Virus record (IMG/VR): IMGVR_UViG_3300019890_000111
Span: 1 to 34,487 of that record
Source: a virus
Strand: one strand, 5' to 3'
DNA length: 34,487 nt
How positions within the stretch are numbered: position 1 is the first letter of the stretch; every line of letters starts with the position of its first letter. The notes beneath the pieces were generated by a model. The model made no database searches. It had not been told where the DNA came from and saw only the letters and a list, made by a program, of their open reading frames with translations. Shown in pieces: positions 15,671 through 22,849 of this stretch. Both the position numbers and the translations under genes were made by a program.

Positions 15671-16201
15671 TTCATGCTCCTTTGCCGCTACTGCTGCCAA
15701 AGCGGTCGTTGTGTAAGCTGCGTCGTCTTTCATCAGGATAGCCGCGCCAGTGAAGACACAGGACTTCACAACCAGCGGGTCGGTATCCATACTTTCAACC
15801 GCGAGGTTCCTGGCCTCGAACGAGAACCCGAGGTCAGCCTGTTCGAGGTGGATTCGCAGCGCCTCCCGGGGAAAGTCGGCCGCGTAAATGAACCCGGCAA
15901 TCATCAGGGCATCGCCCTCGATATGCGCGCCGGTAATGATGCCGATCTTCTTCTGGGCATCGTGGCCGTCCATATTCTTGGTCAGGTCAACGCCCATACC
16001 AAGCAAGGAGCCTAGAGCCTCTTCGGCCGCCGACCTCGTCAGGAGCACCCGCTTACCGTTGGCGCCGTGCGGCGCCTTGTCGGAGGCAACGTCCACCCGC
16101 GTGAGTATGCCAGAGAACGGCATACGGTTTGGGTGCCCTTCCGGCATGTTGGGCAGATTGAGAGACGCCGCCTGTAGGCGGAAGACCAGAGTGGCTGGCA
16201 T
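14870..16201 (-). CDS. prohead protease with C-terminal scaffold domain
   Basis: 443 residues. Residues 1-165 look like an assemblin-type serine protease of the phage prohead class: after GVDLTKN comes MDGHDAQKKIGIITGAHI with a likely catalytic His80, then the hydrophobic AGFIYAADFP and ADLGFSFEAR with a likely nucleophile Ser127. From about 178 on the sequence is a long Ala/Lys/Gln coiled coil (KAALDAALGPVTTALDAVKA and similar) typical of scaffolds, with a helical C-terminus that would bind capsid. The start ATG overlaps the upstream stop as TAATG. The protease should cut scaffold and itself after assembly. Confidence 0.82.
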   Translation of the reverse strand: MPATLVFRLQAASLNLPNMPEGHPNRMPFSGILTRVDVASDKAPHGANGKRVLLTRSAAEEALGSLLGMGVDLTKNMDGHDAQKKIGIITGAHIEGDALMIAGFIYAADFPREALRIHLEQADLGFSFEARNLAVESMDTDPLVVKSCVFTGAAILMKDDAAYTTTALAAVAAKEHEMTDEMTKALKAALDAALGPVTTALDAVKASQAEAKTAQDDLKTAQAAQATVLEELKKTPPQVLHAVSATVAKIEPHATKLEGVADQMEKDGVGLHATQGHVNQIRRMADSMRADAAQGKVPHAYHDSGSYWAGADPRHRQEPPQQQAQQTIKIEETAEFRAMQASFEQQGKDLKTAQDAAAALDTKVADLTAKVTGFRPPPERKTMEPAIATLLARAGIAAPEEGSTIAIGKIDAALAAMPNMDTTQRMYLKTALSKAGVISTNGQ

Positions 16202-16410
16202 TACGACCTCCGCCCGCGCTCCTTGACCACGCTGGCGATGGCGAACCGCGTGGCAAGATTAACCGATGATATCTCGTAATCAGTGAAGCCTGAGTTGGTC
16301 AGCGCCCTTGCCATCTGCGCCAACGCCCATTCGATACGCTCCAGCCTCACAGCGTGCTGCTCGGGGGACGGCGGCAGCGGGACGACCTGGTGGCCGTTGA
16401 GGCCTTCCAT
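16201..16410 (-). CDS. small hypothetical protein
   Basis: 69 residues: a short Pro-rich start (GHQVVPLPPSPEQHAVRLER), then two helices (IEWALAQMARALTNSGF and NLATRFAIASVVKERGRR). Its stop overlaps the protease start (TAATG), and the preceding gene ends three bases before its ATG. No family recognised; translation coupling with the protease is likely. Confidence 0.55.
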   Translation of the reverse strand: MEGLNGHQVVPLPPSPEQHAVRLERIEWALAQMARALTNSGFTDYEISSVNLATRFAIASVVKERGRRS

Positions 16411-16413
16411 CCG

Positions 16414-17046
16414 TTAGGGGATCGGACTCGTGGCAACCGTAGCTACGGCTGCAGTCAGCGTGCCTTTGACAACAAAATTTCCGGCTGCGTCGATGTGGGC
16501 GACGTTGATGCCGCCGGAGGTGAACGTCATCCCCAGCGGCCCGATTTCCTGGATAAAGTTCCTCGCAGCCACGAGCGAACCGTTCTGCATGGTCAGCTTG
16601 GAGCCGGCGATCAATGGATTGCCGCCCTGGGCGATGCCGATCTGGGCGCCGGCGTCGAGCGATGAACCCGAGGAGCCAGAACCGCCAAGCAGCGACATGT
16701 TCAGCGCCTGCGCCACGTAGCTATTGAAGTTGAGGTTGATGACCGTCGAGGGGAAGGCGGTCAGAGACCCCGTGAATGGCGCGCTCCAGGTCCAGTAGGC
16801 AATGAGGTTGCCCGCGCCGAGGGTAACGACGTCGAAGATCATGCCGTAGAGCGAGGTGACGGCGGGCGTAGGCGCGGTGGCCACCACCCACGGGCCAACG
16901 GTCTGCGTCAATCCGGAGAGCGCCGATCCGGTGAAGCCGCACGCCAGGCGCGCATAGCTGCCGCCGGAGAGTTCGGTAATCACACCAAGATTCGAGATCG
17001 CGGTGCCGATGCCGATGAAGTAGGTCGTCGGGAAGGGAATGGCCAT
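16414..17046 (-). CDS. possible head fibre or decoration protein
   Basis: 210 residues, poor in charge and rich in Gly/Ser/Thr/Ala. After a beta-rich N-terminal half there is a Gly/Ser turn region (LLGGSGSSGSSLDAG), then a segment with the look of a trimeric fibre shaft (LTMQNGSLVAARNFIQEIGP, FTSGGINVAHIDAAGNFVV). Proteins of this kind in head operons are usually head fibres or decoration proteins. I recognise style and position, not a family. Confidence 0.5.
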   Translation of the reverse strand: MAIPFPTTYFIGIGTAISNLGVITELSGGSYARLACGFTGSALSGLTQTVGPWVVATAPTPAVTSLYGMIFDVVTLGAGNLIAYWTWSAPFTGSLTAFPSTVINLNFNSYVAQALNMSLLGGSGSSGSSLDAGAQIGIAQGGNPLIAGSKLTMQNGSLVAARNFIQEIGPLGMTFTSGGINVAHIDAAGNFVVKGTLTAAVATVATSPIP

Positions 17047-17089
17047 GATGGACTCCTGCTAGGTAGACACCGCTTCAGGCGTTGGCCTG

Positions 17090-17479
17090 TCAGATGATCT
17101 GGGACAGCACGTCGAGCTTGCAGATCGTTGGGATGTGCCCGCAGAGCCGCGCCGACTTGGTGAACTGCACGATCTCGGCCAGTCTGGCTTCGATCGCCAG
17201 CAGCGCGCGCGCAGCCTCCGGATTGGAGCTTGCAGCAGCCGCTTCCTGAAACGACGACCGCAGGTTCAGACGATCCCCGCCCGGGTCTTCGCGCGGCGGC
17301 GTGCTGCGTTCTTCGCCGGGATCGGTGTCGTAGGCGCCATTGTCATCGCCGTCGACATCGCCGTCGCCCTGGAAGGGGTCGGGGTTCTTGTCCGGCCACG
17401 GCTTAGGACCAGCCAGGCGCGGCATGGCCCGGATGGCGTCATAGGAACTGCCGAAGAGAAGTCGCTCGCGTACGGACAT
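17090..17479 (-). CDS. hypothetical acidic protein
   Basis: 129 residues. A short N-terminal helix (SVRERLLFGSSYDAIRAMPR) is followed by a very acidic, disordered middle (DKNPDPFQGDGDVDGDDNGA) that resembles calcium-binding DxDxDG loops but without a clear EF-hand, and then a helical C-terminus (EAARALLAIEARLAEIVQFT) with two cysteines. It lies 10 bases downstream of the preceding gene stop. No function known. Confidence 0.55.
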   Translation of the reverse strand: MSVRERLLFGSSYDAIRAMPRLAGPKPWPDKNPDPFQGDGDVDGDDNGAYDTDPGEERSTPPREDPGGDRLNLRSSFQEAAAASSNPEAARALLAIEARLAEIVQFTKSARLCGHIPTICKLDVLSQII

Positions 17480-17489
17480 AGCGGGTTCC

Positions 17490-17792
17490 TTACGAAATGA
17501 GGAGTATCTCGACCGAGCCGCCGGCCAAGGACGTCGTGGCCACCCGCGGCACAGCGTTCAACGTAAGACCCGTCGAGGTGCGGCCTGAGATGAAATAAGA
17601 AGCGTCCTCGATCGGAGACACTGACGCGTAGTAGGGCGTCGCAATCGCTTCGCTCCATGTCACCGCCACGGCGGTGGCTGCACCGGTGGCGCCAGCGCCA
17701 TAGACAGCCGTAACGGTCCCAAAGGTGGCGCGATCGAATAGGTTCAGCGCCGCGCCGTCCGGCGCGTAGAGGGTGTGGTATGCGATGCCCAT
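17490..17792 (-). CDS. small head protein downstream of portal, unknown
   Basis: 100 residues, beta-rich (FGTVTAVYGAGATGAATAVA, SYFISGRTSTGLTLNAVP). It starts inside the portal stop as TGATG, so it is coupled to portal translation. The composition resembles small decoration or head-completion proteins. No family recognised. Confidence 0.55.
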   Translation of the reverse strand: MGIAYHTLYAPDGAALNLFDRATFGTVTAVYGAGATGAATAVAVTWSEAIATPYYASVSPIEDASYFISGRTSTGLTLNAVPRVATTSLAGGSVEILLIS

Positions 17793-19264
17793 CAGATTTC
17801 GTCCTCTGGTTCGGAGTCGTCGTAGGCGGCGGCGAGCCGCGGGTTGCCGATCTTGTTGCCAGGCGCCGGCTTGGCAGGCCCGACAGTGGGGGGCGTAGCC
17901 TTGGCGGGTGCGCGGGTCTTGTTGGATGACAGGTCCGGGTCATCGACGACTCCGACGCCCTTGGCCGCGGCGATCGCTATGTCCGCGTCCGACTTCGTCA
18001 TGTTACCCCAAGCGTTTGCCGCCGGCGGTTCGCCCAGCTTCGCGCGGATGTCGTTCGGGGTGTAAACGTTGGAAGTGTAGTAACGGACGAAGATCTGCGA
18101 GTTCTTCTCCAGGTCCTCGCGGTCGACACCCTTCCACCTGAAATGGATCTGTGAGAACCCCATTGCCTGCCAGATAACCTTGCGAGTTATGGCGCCGGCG
18201 ATCATACGCGCCATCGGCCGGATCGCCTGGACCCACTCCCGGTCTTCAGCGACCTCAGCTGTGCTCCGATTTACGTCACGTTCGACGTTCAATGACATAT
18301 TCGAAATGTCGAAGGCGGCCGCGATCTCTGTGCGCAGGAATTCTTGGTAGGCCAGGTAGAGCGCCTTGTCGCCTTCGGGATACAGCTTCAGCACAGAAGC
18401 GCCGCGCGTCTTGCCTGCGCCGGCCTGCCCATCTACTAATTCAGAGCCAACGATAGGGATTTTACCTTCGCCCTCGATGTCGTTGGTCCAATAACTACGC
18501 CATGTCTGGACGACTCTGGAAGTGACTTCGCCCAGGTCGAGCATGAAGGGCGGCAGCGCGTTGCCTGCCAGCTTCGCCGCGAACTTGGCTGTCGAGAGCT
18601 GGTTGGCAATGCTGTTGAACGCCACTTCCATCGGGCCGACGCCGAATGGGGATGCGGTGGTCGGGTTGGGCCGGATGTAAAGGATCTCGTCGTCGCGCAG
18701 CTTGATCCCGGGGGTGAAGCCGACCGAGTAGGCGCCGCCATAGCCGATCGTCTGCAGGTAGCGCGCCTCGGCAACACCACCCTTCCAACCGGGGTAGATG
18801 TGAACCGACAGGCCGTCCACTGGCCAGAGATAGACCGGCCGCTCGGGATACTTCGATATGCCGATCTCCAGCACGCCGGCACCGCAGCAGATGTCATCGA
18901 TCAACTGCATCAGTAGCACGTCGAAACTGTCATCGTCGTTCGGCAGCGACAGGCAGGTGGTCGCCACGTCGATCTGGCGCTCCAGCTCCGAGTTCAACGA
19001 GATGCCTTTATTCGGGGCGATCTCCCAGTCGATCTGCGTCAGCGGGTTGCGGATCGCGTTGATGGCGCGGCGGGCGATCGGCATGTTGGAGAAGTAGCGC
19101 AGGTTCCGCGGCGTGGCCTTGTAGACGACACGCTGGGCCTGGGTGGACGGGTTCTGCCCCAGCAGAGAGAGGTTCGGCCAGGGAATGCTCTCTCGCGTGG
19201 CTTCTTTTGTCGGCCTGCCGACCTTCTTCGGCTTCAAAATTGCGAGGAAATCTTTTAGCGCCAT
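17792..19264 (-). CDS. portal protein
   Basis: 490 residues, 12 bases downstream of the large terminase. It shows the portal pattern: an N-terminal segment around ATPRNLRYFSNMPIARRAIN, then NPLTQIDWEIAP, the crown/wing strands with ISKYPERPVYLWPVD and LRDDEILYIRPNP, and the helical stem and clip with EFLRTEIAAAFDISNMSLN and ARMIAGAITRKVIWQAM. The portal forms the dodecameric ring through which the terminase packs DNA. The C-terminal 60 residues are Pro/Ala-rich and disordered, ending acidic (DDSEPEDEI). Confidence 0.9.
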   Translation of the reverse strand: MALKDFLAILKPKKVGRPTKEATRESIPWPNLSLLGQNPSTQAQRVVYKATPRNLRYFSNMPIARRAINAIRNPLTQIDWEIAPNKGISLNSELERQIDVATTCLSLPNDDDSFDVLLMQLIDDICCGAGVLEIGISKYPERPVYLWPVDGLSVHIYPGWKGGVAEARYLQTIGYGGAYSVGFTPGIKLRDDEILYIRPNPTTASPFGVGPMEVAFNSIANQLSTAKFAAKLAGNALPPFMLDLGEVTSRVVQTWRSYWTNDIEGEGKIPIVGSELVDGQAGAGKTRGASVLKLYPEGDKALYLAYQEFLRTEIAAAFDISNMSLNVERDVNRSTAEVAEDREWVQAIRPMARMIAGAITRKVIWQAMGFSQIHFRWKGVDREDLEKNSQIFVRYYTSNVYTPNDIRAKLGEPPAANAWGNMTKSDADIAIAAAKGVGVVDDPDLSSNKTRAPAKATPPTVGPAKPAPGNKIGNPRLAAAYDDSEPEDEI

Positions 19265-19276
19265 CGGCGATCGCCC

Positions 19277-21835
19277 TTAGAGGAGATGTGTAGCGATCGG
19301 CGATGCAGACGTGGCGTGCGCGAGAACGCAGGAGTCTCCATGGTCTGGGCTGCGGCCAATGCGGGCGATCAGATCCTCTTTGTCCTCTACCTGGATGCCG
19401 GACGTCTTCATCTCGTAACGGGGCGCCGTGAGGTCGGCGAGCAGCTGCCGGTCGGGTGGCAACGCGAGATCCTCGCCCATGGCCGGATCAAGAGCCTCGC
19501 GGAACTTCCACCACCATTCGCTTTTCTTGCGTGTGAAGCCCAGCGCGCCGGAAGAGTCCCTACCGTAGCTGGTGTGTCTGGCGTCCATTCCGAAAACGTT
19601 TAGGCCGGCACCCTTGGCAAGATCGTAAACGGCCGAGCCGATGCCGACGACGTCGATGTTGATCGCGGGGCGCTCGCTAGTGGGGATATTCTGGACGATC
19701 ATCTGCAGCCCGGCAAAACCGTCGGGCGTCTCGGTGCCAGGATAGGTGATCTGTTCGCCGAACCAGGAGCCGTAGCGCGGCGTCAGAACGAAGTTGTCCT
19801 TGCCGCCACGGGCCACGTCGACGCCGAGGGCATCCATCCTGATCCGAGGGTCCAATTCCTCCTTCGGCCGCCAGCGCTGCTGGGCCAGCATGACCCACTC
19901 GGTCGGGATGACCTGGCGGGGATGGTCCTCGTGGCCGACCAGGAAGTCGCCATGCAGCATCTGGCTGCGCAGCGGCTCCGGCATGGACTGCAGAACCGAC
20001 ATATACCCGGAGGCCATGTAGATCGGGTTGTCGGTCAGGAAGGCCCTGATGAACGTCCGCGATCGCGGCTTGACCGGATAGGGCTCGCCGGGGATGTCGA
20101 TCGGGGTGGCGTCTGGCACCTCCATATCGACGAAGCGGCCGTTCTTGTCCTTCAGTTGCGCGAACCAGCGAAGCTCGCCGTCCTTGGCCGGGTTGGGGTA
20201 TTTGGGGTCGAGCCAGGGCGCCCAGTATTTGATGACCCAATAGCCCTCGGCGTTGGTCGGTGGGTTGCCGGCGGCGATAACGCGCGAGCGTTGGCCGGGG
20301 ATATCAGAGCGGTTCCAGCCAGTCACGAACCTAAATGAATGCTCCGTGAAGTGGGTTATCTCGTCAAAGCAGTTCTTGCTGATGAAACCCGGACCGGATA
20401 TGTAGTGATTTACCTCCTCTACTTCCAGGTCATAAAGGTCTACTTCACCACATGGATGAATATCCCAGCGGGCAACCGTCAGGTCTGCAGAGGTTAAACG
20501 AATTTCCTTCCTATAAGGGTGGGGATACCTGTGTCCACGGGAACTACATATGGGAGTTCCTGCCAGGTCATCCCCTTCAGAACGCATGGGGTTGGGTGGC
20601 CCAGCATAGACTAATAGCGGAGGGTAAACTCGGCAGGCCCTTGGTTCGGAGCCGCGATCCGCGGGTTGCAGAAGTCGCCCACCACAAGGACGAGTGTCAG
20701 TTGAACAATGACCCGTTGAATATCGAGGTGATGACAAGGAGCGCCCATCAAAGGCACCACCAGTCAGGCAAGAAAGTGCATCAAGCAGATCTAACCAAAG
20801 AACAGGTCGCTCAGGCTCTATCTCATACGGGGAATAGTCTGAAAGCGGCAGCGTTTCTTCTAGGTATTCACACCCAGACCATCCGCAACCGGTTTCCGGA
20901 ACTTGTCGCTCCGATAAAGCGTAAGTCTCCAGCCAACCTCGATGATGTGGCCCTGCTAGGCCGGGTAACGGTGCTGGCTGCCGATCCCAATGTTGGTTGG
21001 TCGGATGCCGCAGACGCTCTGGGTATTGCGTATATGTCGGTGGTCCGCATCTGCCGTCGGTATGGAATACCATGGGTGGCAAAAGTGATAGACAAGAAGG
21101 GAGCGCTTCGGACGCATTATCGTGGGAAACCCACCCCGAGAGTGTTAGCAATGCGTGCTGCCCGGATTGAACCTGAGACCCTATTGAGTTCCCGACCCGA
21201 TCGTAAGCGGTCACGCGAACGCCGTCTTCTCGCCGCCTCGGGATCAACCGAATAATCCGCCTTGGGCCCTCAAGTGTCTGAACATAATCACCCAGGCGAA
21301 CACTCTCGATAGCCCTTTTCGAGCCGTCGGCCATCAGCACTAGCGTTCCGGCCCCGACACAGTGGAGGTCCTGCTGCTGGCCCTGGTAGGCCATCTCGTC
21401 GCCGGGCAGTTGCATGGCGCCGAAGCGAACGCGGCGCTTAATCCCGCCGGTGTTGAGCCGCCACAGCTCACGCTGACCGTTGAAGGAGCCGATGTCGGAA
21501 TACATCCGCTCCGCTTTTTCGCGGATGTCCTCGAGCTGCTTGAACTCACGGCGGAATATAAGAGCCCGCCTATGCTGTGTAGCAGCAGCACCTAGGAGCA
21601 AAAAGGTCTTGCCGCCACCAGCCGCGCCACCGAAGAACAGTATATCCGCTTCGCTATTCAAGGCCCTCGTCTGTGGACCCGGGAATGGCATCCAGATCGA
21701 TGACGTCGGTTGCTGCGAGGCGGCCCTGCGCAGCTGTTCGGCCTGTGCCTCGGCCAGTAACGCCTTGCGCTGTGAGGGCTTCAATGACGCTAGCGAGCGC
21801 ATGAGAGTCGAGATTTCGGAAACTGATTGGCTCAC
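19277..21835 (-). CDS. terminase large subunit precursor with intein
   Basis: 852 residues; removing the 330-residue intein leaves a 522-residue terminase. The ATPase has Walker A GGAAGGGKT at residues 69-77. The Walker B/catalytic segment LH-CFDEITHF is split by the intein between His158 and the Cys that follows it. The C-terminal RNase H-like nuclease shows acidic sites in GVDVARGGKDNF, NIDVVGIGSAVYD and RSPDHGDSCV. The motor pumps DNA through the portal and cuts it. The frame begins at GTG 21835, which makes it overlap the small subunit by 182 bases; the ATG at 21802 is an alternative start, and neither has a strong ribosome site. Confidence 0.9.
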   Translation of the reverse strand: MSQSVSEISTLMRSLASLKPSQRKALLAEAQAEQLRRAASQQPTSSIWMPFPGPQTRALNSEADILFFGGAAGGGKTFLLLGAAATQHRRALIFRREFKQLEDIREKAERMYSDIGSFNGQRELWRLNTGGIKRRVRFGAMQLPGDEMAYQGQQQDLHCVGAGTLVLMADGSKRAIESVRLGDYVQTLEGPRRIIRLIPRRREDGVRVTAYDRVGNSIGSQVQSGQHALLTLSGWVSHDNASEALPSCLSLLPPMVFHTDGRCGPPTYTQYPERLRHPTNQHWDRQPAPLPGLAGPHHRGWLETYALSERQVPETGCGWSGCEYLEETLPLSDYSPYEIEPERPVLWLDLLDALSCLTGGAFDGRSLSSPRYSTGHCSTDTRPCGGRLLQPADRGSEPRACRVYPPLLVYAGPPNPMRSEGDDLAGTPICSSRGHRYPHPYRKEIRLTSADLTVARWDIHPCGEVDLYDLEVEEVNHYISGPGFISKNCFDEITHFTEHSFRFVTGWNRSDIPGQRSRVIAAGNPPTNAEGYWVIKYWAPWLDPKYPNPAKDGELRWFAQLKDKNGRFVDMEVPDATPIDIPGEPYPVKPRSRTFIRAFLTDNPIYMASGYMSVLQSMPEPLRSQMLHGDFLVGHEDHPRQVIPTEWVMLAQQRWRPKEELDPRIRMDALGVDVARGGKDNFVLTPRYGSWFGEQITYPGTETPDGFAGLQMIVQNIPTSERPAINIDVVGIGSAVYDLAKGAGLNVFGMDARHTSYGRDSSGALGFTRKKSEWWWKFREALDPAMGEDLALPPDRQLLADLTAPRYEMKTSGIQVEDKEDLIARIGRSPDHGDSCVLAHATSASPIATHLL
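20372..21361 (-). mobile_element. intein in the terminase Walker B site
   Basis: The 330 codons start with Cys1 (21361-21359) and end with Asn330 (20374-20372), followed by Cys+1 of the extein. Hint motifs are clear: block A CVGAGTLVLMADG, block B SGQHALLTLSGW with the conserved His, block F EVDLYDLEVEEVNHYI, block G GPGFISKN|C. The penultimate residue is Lys rather than the common His. Between B and F about 220 codons stay open on the sense strand but read like antisense noise (Pro/Arg/Cys-rich); that stretch encodes an HNH protein on the other strand. Insertion in the most conserved ATPase site is typical for inteins. Confidence 0.9.
20452..21255 (+). CDS. HNH homing endonuclease, encoded antisense within the intein
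   Basis: 267 residues, the only plus-strand gene inside the long minus-strand phage operon. The HNH core is AHHKDECQLNNDPLNIEVMT followed by a His cluster (His99, His102, His103), with His77-His78 and Asn86/Asn90 as the other key residues. Two helix-turn-helix repeats of the NUMOD type follow: TKEQVAQALSHTGNSLKAAA-FLLGIHTQTI and a second around VGWSDAADALGIAYMSVVRI. The frame opens after TAA at 20434 and the first ATG is 20452; the ribosome site is weak. The gene overlaps antisense the coding parts of intein block B and of the region before block F. Likely role: cutting intein-free terminase genes. Confidence 0.85.
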   Translation: MDEYPSGQPSGLQRLNEFPSYKGGDTCVHGNYIWEFLPGHPLQNAWGWVAQHRLIAEGKLGRPLVRSRDPRVAEVAHHKDECQLNNDPLNIEVMTRSAHQRHHQSGKKVHQADLTKEQVAQALSHTGNSLKAAAFLLGIHTQTIRNRFPELVAPIKRKSPANLDDVALLGRVTVLAADPNVGWSDAADALGIAYMSVVRICRRYGIPWVAKVIDKKGALRTHYRGKPTPRVLAMRAARIEPETLLSSRPDRKRSRERRLLAASGSTE

Positions 21836-22130
21836 CGTTCTTACCGGTTATTTCGCGCCTGGTGATCTCCTGCCAGCCGCCGAATTGACGAAGCCATGCC
21901 AGCATCGATCGCACGTCGCCGGCGACTGCCGAGTTGACCAGCTTGATAGAGATGGAAGCGTAGACGAAGTCGTGGCCGGTCTTGAGTTCGTCGCGATATT
22001 GCTTTTTGAACTCGGCAAGGGAGAGGCCCATCATCTCGGCCATCGCCTTGGGCTCGGTCTTGGTCGACGCCATCGCCCGGACTTGCTGGCCGCGTATGTG
22101 CCGGAGGTCCTTTGTCGTTTGGGCTACCAT
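21654..22130 (-). CDS. terminase small subunit
   Basis: 158 residues from ATG 22130, 32 bases after the QueE-like stop. The frame is open further upstream, but that part is Arg/Pro-rich shadow of the QueE-like gene, so I reject it. The protein has a predicted helical DNA-binding half (KAMAEMMGLSLAEFKKQYRD) and the oligomerisation motif usual for small terminases (SAVAGDVRSMLAWLRQFGGW). It recognises the packaging site and passes DNA to the large subunit. Its last 60 codons overlap the start of the large subunit in another frame. Confidence 0.78.
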   Translation of the reverse strand: MVAQTTKDLRHIRGQQVRAMASTKTEPKAMAEMMGLSLAEFKKQYRDELKTGHDFVYASISIKLVNSAVAGDVRSMLAWLRQFGGWQEITRREITGKNGEPISFRNLDSHALASVIEALTAQGVTGRGTGRTAAQGRLAATDVIDLDAIPGSTDEGLE

Positions 22131-22162
22131 AGGACGCGGTGGGATAGGGTTGCGGGCCACGG

Positions 22163-22849
22163 TCAGTCGATCGTGGCGGCGAGTGAGCGGAAGGGGCGCA
22201 TGACGCGCCAGCCGGCGTGCCGGGAGGCGACCGCCACGCACTGACGATAGATCCCCTCGTCGGCGAACGCGGACGGACGCAGCCACACCGGGGCTTTCCG
22301 ACGGCCGTAGACCAACTCGGTCCGCTCTAGGTCGGCCTTCCACCGGATGCAGGCGAGGATTTCGTCCGGCCGGGTGGCGTTCTCCGGATTGGTGTTCTCG
22401 GCGGTCGCTGTGCGGGAGGGCAGAGCAAGCAGGGTCACCCACGCGTCGGGGATCACCAGAGAGGGTGTCATGGCCGTCGTTTCGATCTGAACGGTGCGGC
22501 CGGCCGCGACCAACGGCTTCACCAGCGGCGCGAGGTCATGCAGGCCGGGATCGCGGCCGACGATCAGCACATGCCGCTCGCGGTAGGAACTGGCGATCGT
22601 GGCCAGCGTCATCGCGCCGACACTGGCGAAGTGCGCCGATACTCCGCGGCGTTCCAACAGCCGGTTCATGCTGACTTCGTTCGCCGCGTCGGTGTCCCAT
22701 TCCACCAAGGGATAGGACCCGTCGAGACTTTCGGGCGCGGGCAGCGGTGCCAGCGGGTGCTGCATCAGGTGAATGATCAAGGTCGGCGTGCCCGCCCAGT
22801 GTCCGTCGGGCTGCATGCCGCCGTAGATCGCATTCACCGGCAGCATCAT
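22163..22849 (-). CDS. QueE-like protein lacking the radical-SAM cysteines
   Basis: 228 residues, close to QueE length (about 223). It aligns along the whole 7-carboxy-7-deazaguanine synthase family: GHWAGTPTLIIHL where QueE has GxFxGxPAxFIRL, EWDTD for CxWCDT, HVLIVGRDPGLHDLAPLV for HVVITGGEPxxHDLxPL, VQIETTAM for xQIETSGT and PDAWVTLL for PxxWVTVSP. The three cluster-binding cysteines are absent; only Cys167 and Cys204 remain, and GGEP is GRDP. It therefore should not bind a 4Fe-4S cluster or do radical chemistry, and may be a binding or regulatory derivative. The ATG overlaps the methyltransferase stop (ATGA). No queC, queD or folE is present. Confidence 0.8.
   Translation of the reverse strand: MMLPVNAIYGGMQPDGHWAGTPTLIIHLMQHPLAPLPAPESLDGSYPLVEWDTDAANEVSMNRLLERRGVSAHFASVGAMTLATIASSYRERHVLIVGRDPGLHDLAPLVKPLVAAGRTVQIETTAMTPSLVIPDAWVTLLALPSRTATAENTNPENATRPDEILACIRWKADLERTELVYGRRKAPVWLRPSAFADEGIYRQCVAVASRHAGWRVMRPFRSLAATID

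Noticed and set aside
17360-17420. EF-hand calcium site in the acidic 129-residue protein
   Set aside because: The DGDVDGDDNG stretch has the acid spacing of a loop but no flanking EF helices; disorder is the simpler reading.
20372-21361. The interruption in the terminase as a group I intron
   Set aside because: The reading frame is open through it and the ends carry intein blocks A, B, F and G with Cys1, terminal Asn and Cys+1. An intron would not need these.
22131-22442. Longer N-terminus of the small terminase
   Set aside because: The extra 104 codons overlap the QueE-like gene in another frame and are Arg/Pro-rich; ATG 22130 begins the helical domain.
22163-22849. A functional queuosine-pathway QueE
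   Set aside because: The three cluster cysteines and the GGEP motif are missing, so radical-SAM activity is not supported although the homology is.
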